Origin: Physella acuta
Lineage: Eukaryota > Mollusca > Gastropoda > Physidae
Assembly: GCF_028476545.1 (NCBI RefSeq)
Contig: NW_026733778.1
Coordinates: 1 to 64,000, forward strand
Length of the DNA stretch: 64,000 nucleotides
Reading direction: 5' to 3'
The position numbers and the translations under genes were made by a program. The notes below the pieces were generated by a model. That model ran no database searches. It had not been told where the DNA came from and saw only the letters and a list, made by a program, of their open reading frames with translations. Positions within the stretch are counted from its first letter, which is position 1. Each line of letters begins with the position of its first letter. This document shows, piece by piece, positions 63,101 to 64,000 of the stretch.

Positions 63101-63214
63101 TAACAAAGCTGGTAAAAAAAAAAGTGTACTCACCGTTTCAGTCTGCTGCCCACACAGCTCATCTATACACACGAGGATGGCCTTCTGGTGGAACTCATCT
63201 TTGATACCCATCTC
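45193..63214 (-). CDS. PIK3R1: Class IA PI3-kinase p85 regulatory subunit with a C1 domain (5' exons outside window)
   Basis: Sixteen exons: 63134-63214, 59192-59246, 57474-57584, 57139-57237, 56705-56815, 56493-56570, 54465-54596, 53873-54080, 48357-48472, 47871-48051, 47444-47627, 46848-47092, 46656-46725, 46194-46366, 45694-45852, 45193-45406. Phases close over 2217 nt (738 residues, TAG). Domains: SAM-like end (1-27), C1 (51-100), RhoGAP (about 117-305), N-SH2 (353-445, WYWGDIS, FLVRDAS), inter-SH2 coiled coil (450-615, [18 protein letters not shown]), C-SH2 (630-725, [14 protein letters not shown]). The SH2 domains bind pYxxM receptors and inter-SH2 holds the p110 catalytic subunit (family knowledge). 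Human p85alpha is 724 residues with an SH3 and no C1. No start codon is assignable here. Two exons have alternative in-frame acceptors (57590 or 57584; 54089 or 54080). The order and identity of the SH2-iSH2-SH2 half are certain. Confidence 0.93.
46440..46570. repeat. Two-unit intronic duplication
   Basis: ttaaaatttattaataagac with cataagaactttaaaccagc recurs with small changes about 60 bp apart. Confidence 0.8.
48075..48295. repeat. About 50-bp tandem repeat beside the N-SH2 exon
   Basis: Four units with cagcattagacaaatttcac and ttaaactactttga, beginning about 25 bases past the exon border on the intron side. Confidence 0.85.
50480..51010. promoter_or_regulatory. CpG-bearing island in the p85 intron between RhoGAP and N-SH2 exons
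   Basis: Unlike the AT-rich intron around it, this stretch is CpG-bearing (cctacgcccgaaccggttgtc) and contains CCAAT context (ccattggctg) and cacgtg. In mammals, short p55/p50 forms start from promoters in the equivalent intron. Whether this one works is unknown. Confidence 0.25.
51789..51955. repeat. 17-bp minisatellite
   Basis: About eight units of aagttgcagggcacaaa, split by a spacer containing actagtacgcagcaacgac, itself a repeat of the flank near 51760. Confidence 0.9.
52405..52695. repeat. 28-bp minisatellite, about ten units
   Basis: Units gacctaacaccagtgatgg plus ttgcataaa; the last four are shorter and more diverged. Confidence 0.92.
53873..56815 (-). CDS. PIK3R1: RhoGAP (BH) domain exons of the p85 gene
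   Basis: Four exons carry [13 protein letters not shown], then [14 protein letters not shown], then [19 protein letters not shown], then [20 protein letters not shown] and [14 protein letters not shown]. The arginine-finger position is Arg (YRLS, residue 161) and the KxxxR helix is intact (KKYLRE, 199-203); human p85 has Leu at the second Arg. The catalytic Asn region (NLAVVFGP in active GAPs) reads KVLHVFCH, so Asn is lost. Activity is therefore doubtful. Three minisatellites lie in the intron between 54597 and 56492. Confidence 0.88.
54597..54802. repeat. 18-bp minisatellite at a p85 splice acceptor, about 11 units
   Basis: On the minus strand each unit reads TACAGGTGTTGTTGTACA. The array ends exactly at the acceptor of exon 54465-54596, whose border is TTACAG|GTG. 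Each unit thus repeats an acceptor-like TACAG|GTG, and 18 bp keeps the frame. Confidence 0.93.
54908..55145. repeat. 25-bp minisatellite, about eight units
   Basis: Units cccagctaattatcagctag plus tgggc, in the p85 RhoGAP intron. Confidence 0.92.
55592..55910. repeat. 33-bp minisatellite, ten units
   Basis: Units gatcgcaagacattttcttc plus tgtaatggcatta; 33 is divisible by three, so both strands stay open for over 100 codons. Non-coding by position, in an intron. Confidence 0.93.
57139..57584 (-). CDS. PIK3R1: C1 zinc-finger exons of the p85 gene
   Basis: Two exons joined after TGT AGG G give a perfect C1 pattern: H-x12-C-x2-C-x13-C-x2-C-x4-H-x2-C-x7-C (residues 51-100), starting [20 protein letters not shown] and including LVRQGLQC and [13 protein letters not shown]. 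The QG of typical diacylglycerol-binding C1 domains is present. The Pro usually found in the first ligand loop (F..PT.C) is missing (FSSMQRC), so lipid binding is uncertain. Placement directly before RhoGAP mirrors chimaerins. Confidence 0.9.
57591..57945. repeat. About 60-bp tandem repeat of the C1-exon acceptor region
   Basis: Five units containing gaggataaaaacattcagtt, gtggggtggtatacagg and a G run of variable length. The unit nearest the exon is the true intron end; the outer ones keep the pyrimidine-rich stretch (minus strand) but not the CAG. Confidence 0.92.
58099..58170 (+). mobile_element. hAT-like left end fragment (cagtggttctt type)
   Basis: cagtggttcttcacctttttgg resembles the start of many animal hAT elements (CAGTGGTTCTCAACC). 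No matching right end was found. Confidence 0.4.
58300..63133 (-). other. p85 introns between the SAM-like and C1 exons
   Basis: Contains only the small exon 59192-59246. Elsewhere: C run near 59467-59491, G runs near 59629-59644, 59687-59696, 59793-59803 and 61605-61624, a degenerate 35-bp ggcccc.acaaaaccaa repeat at about 60213-60440, and CpG-bearing stretches near 60.69-61.0 and 61.9-62.2 kb. No further exon recognised. Confidence 0.55.
60711..60718. promoter_or_regulatory. Perfect CRE palindrome in CpG-rich context
   Basis: tgacgtca, next to a ccgcgcgcgcgtgt run, in a p85 intron. A single 8-mer is weak evidence; it would matter only if an internal promoter starts here. Confidence 0.25.
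63134..63214 (-). CDS. PIK3R1: SAM-like exon of the p85 gene
   Basis: 27 codons between good AG and GTGAGT sites: [20 protein letters not shown] then CGQQTET. The LGI-x-x-x-x-HR-x-x-I-L pattern is typical of the last helix of SAM domains, so an upstream exon should carry the rest. Linked to the p85 exons only by strand, phase 0 and position; it is the most uncertain exon of the model. Confidence 0.6.
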
Positions 63215-64000
63215 CTGAAAAGCGGAATAAAGACATTGTGGTGCTCCGGGGGCGTCAATGTTACACGGGTATCCAAACTGATCGGCCATTGGGTAACATC
63301 CAACCATTCAATGGGACATTCACACCGGCCTTGAGATAATCCAGTGAATCACTCACACACACTGTGTCTCTCGTTAGGTTTTTTTTTTTGTCAACAAACT
63401 TCACAAATTGTCACAGAAATAATGTCTTGGTCGTGGGTACCGTTTGATCACTATTTTCGTTTTAGAGAAAAGTTGGTTTATATAAAAACATGGACTTTTA
63501 AATTTTTTTCATGTAACTATTTTTCAGACACACAATTAATATTATAAAGCCTTACTTTCATTTAACCCTTAATAATATAATTTACAAGGTAAATTCAAAC
63601 GGTGCAACTAAAATAGTTAAACGCAGATTTAGAACTATTGTAAAATCAAGAGCTTACAAAGAACTAGCTATTAACGGCATAGCACTAATTATTAATTAAG
63701 AGCGAAAGTATCTAAAGTATGAATTTCAATTCTAATTCAGGAGATCAAAAGATCTAGAAAAATCTAAGCATGCCAATGCACTTCACACTGAATGCAATGG
63801 TACAAGGGCTAGTCTAGTGGTGAAAAGATTTACAAGGGAAAGGGGGTGTCTCATTTGAATAGTCTTTTTATACTCCGGTACAAACTTAGTATGACTTGGG
63901 CCCTTCAGAGACCCGACTCAAGCATTGTGACTGTCTGAAGTCTCCCGGACACGTTTGTCACACGACAACTCGCTGACAATCTAACGGGTTACCAGCTAAG

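Overview
The window looks like nuclear DNA from a lophotrochozoan animal, most likely a gastropod mollusc. It is AT-rich, has short exons with GT-AG introns, and carries four animal gene loci. Between and inside the genes are tRNA-derived SINEs, short hAT-like DNA transposons with G/C homopolymers and (TA)n tracts, and many minisatellites. The organism call is inference from this mix; nothing in the sequence identifies a species.

Layout. (1) 0-4 kb: GT-rich simple sequence, two short hAT-like elements and a SINE. (2) 4.06-7.76 kb, plus strand: five exons of a class II PAQR / membrane progestin receptor-like gene; its first coding exon was not found. Its 3' UTR probably runs to about 10.25 kb. 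(3) 10.56-23.5 kb, minus strand: a complete syntaxin 7/12-like Qa-SNARE with nine common exons and two alternative last exons, each encoding its own transmembrane anchor. A 1.5-kb inverted-repeat (MULE-like) transposon lies in the intron just before that choice. (4) 26.3-28.3 kb, minus strand: a histone H1 gene interrupted by an intron inside the globular domain and apparently polyadenylated. (5) 28.3-40.4 kb: no host gene seen; repeats, transposon copies, a LINE 3' fragment with a nested short element, and a 1.4-kb minisatellite of a 24-bp unit. (6) 40.4-63.2 kb, minus strand: sixteen 3' exons (738 codons) of a class IA PI3-kinase p85 regulatory subunit, with the order SAM-like end, C1 zinc finger, RhoGAP, N-SH2, inter-SH2, C-SH2; the 5' exons lie beyond the window.

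The genes are unrelated in pathway (steroid or ceramide-type receptor, endosomal fusion, chromatin, PI3K signalling), so there is no operon-like logic. The most notable items are the perfect C1 domain in the p85 gene, the syntaxin alternative membrane anchors next to a long foldback element, the split H1 gene, and a set of short elements whose perfect 8-bp target duplications can be read directly.

Exon borders were derived by hand from splice consensus and codon phase. In all four gene models the phases close without a stop, which is the main support for the borders. Family names rest on remembered family motifs; no database search was run.
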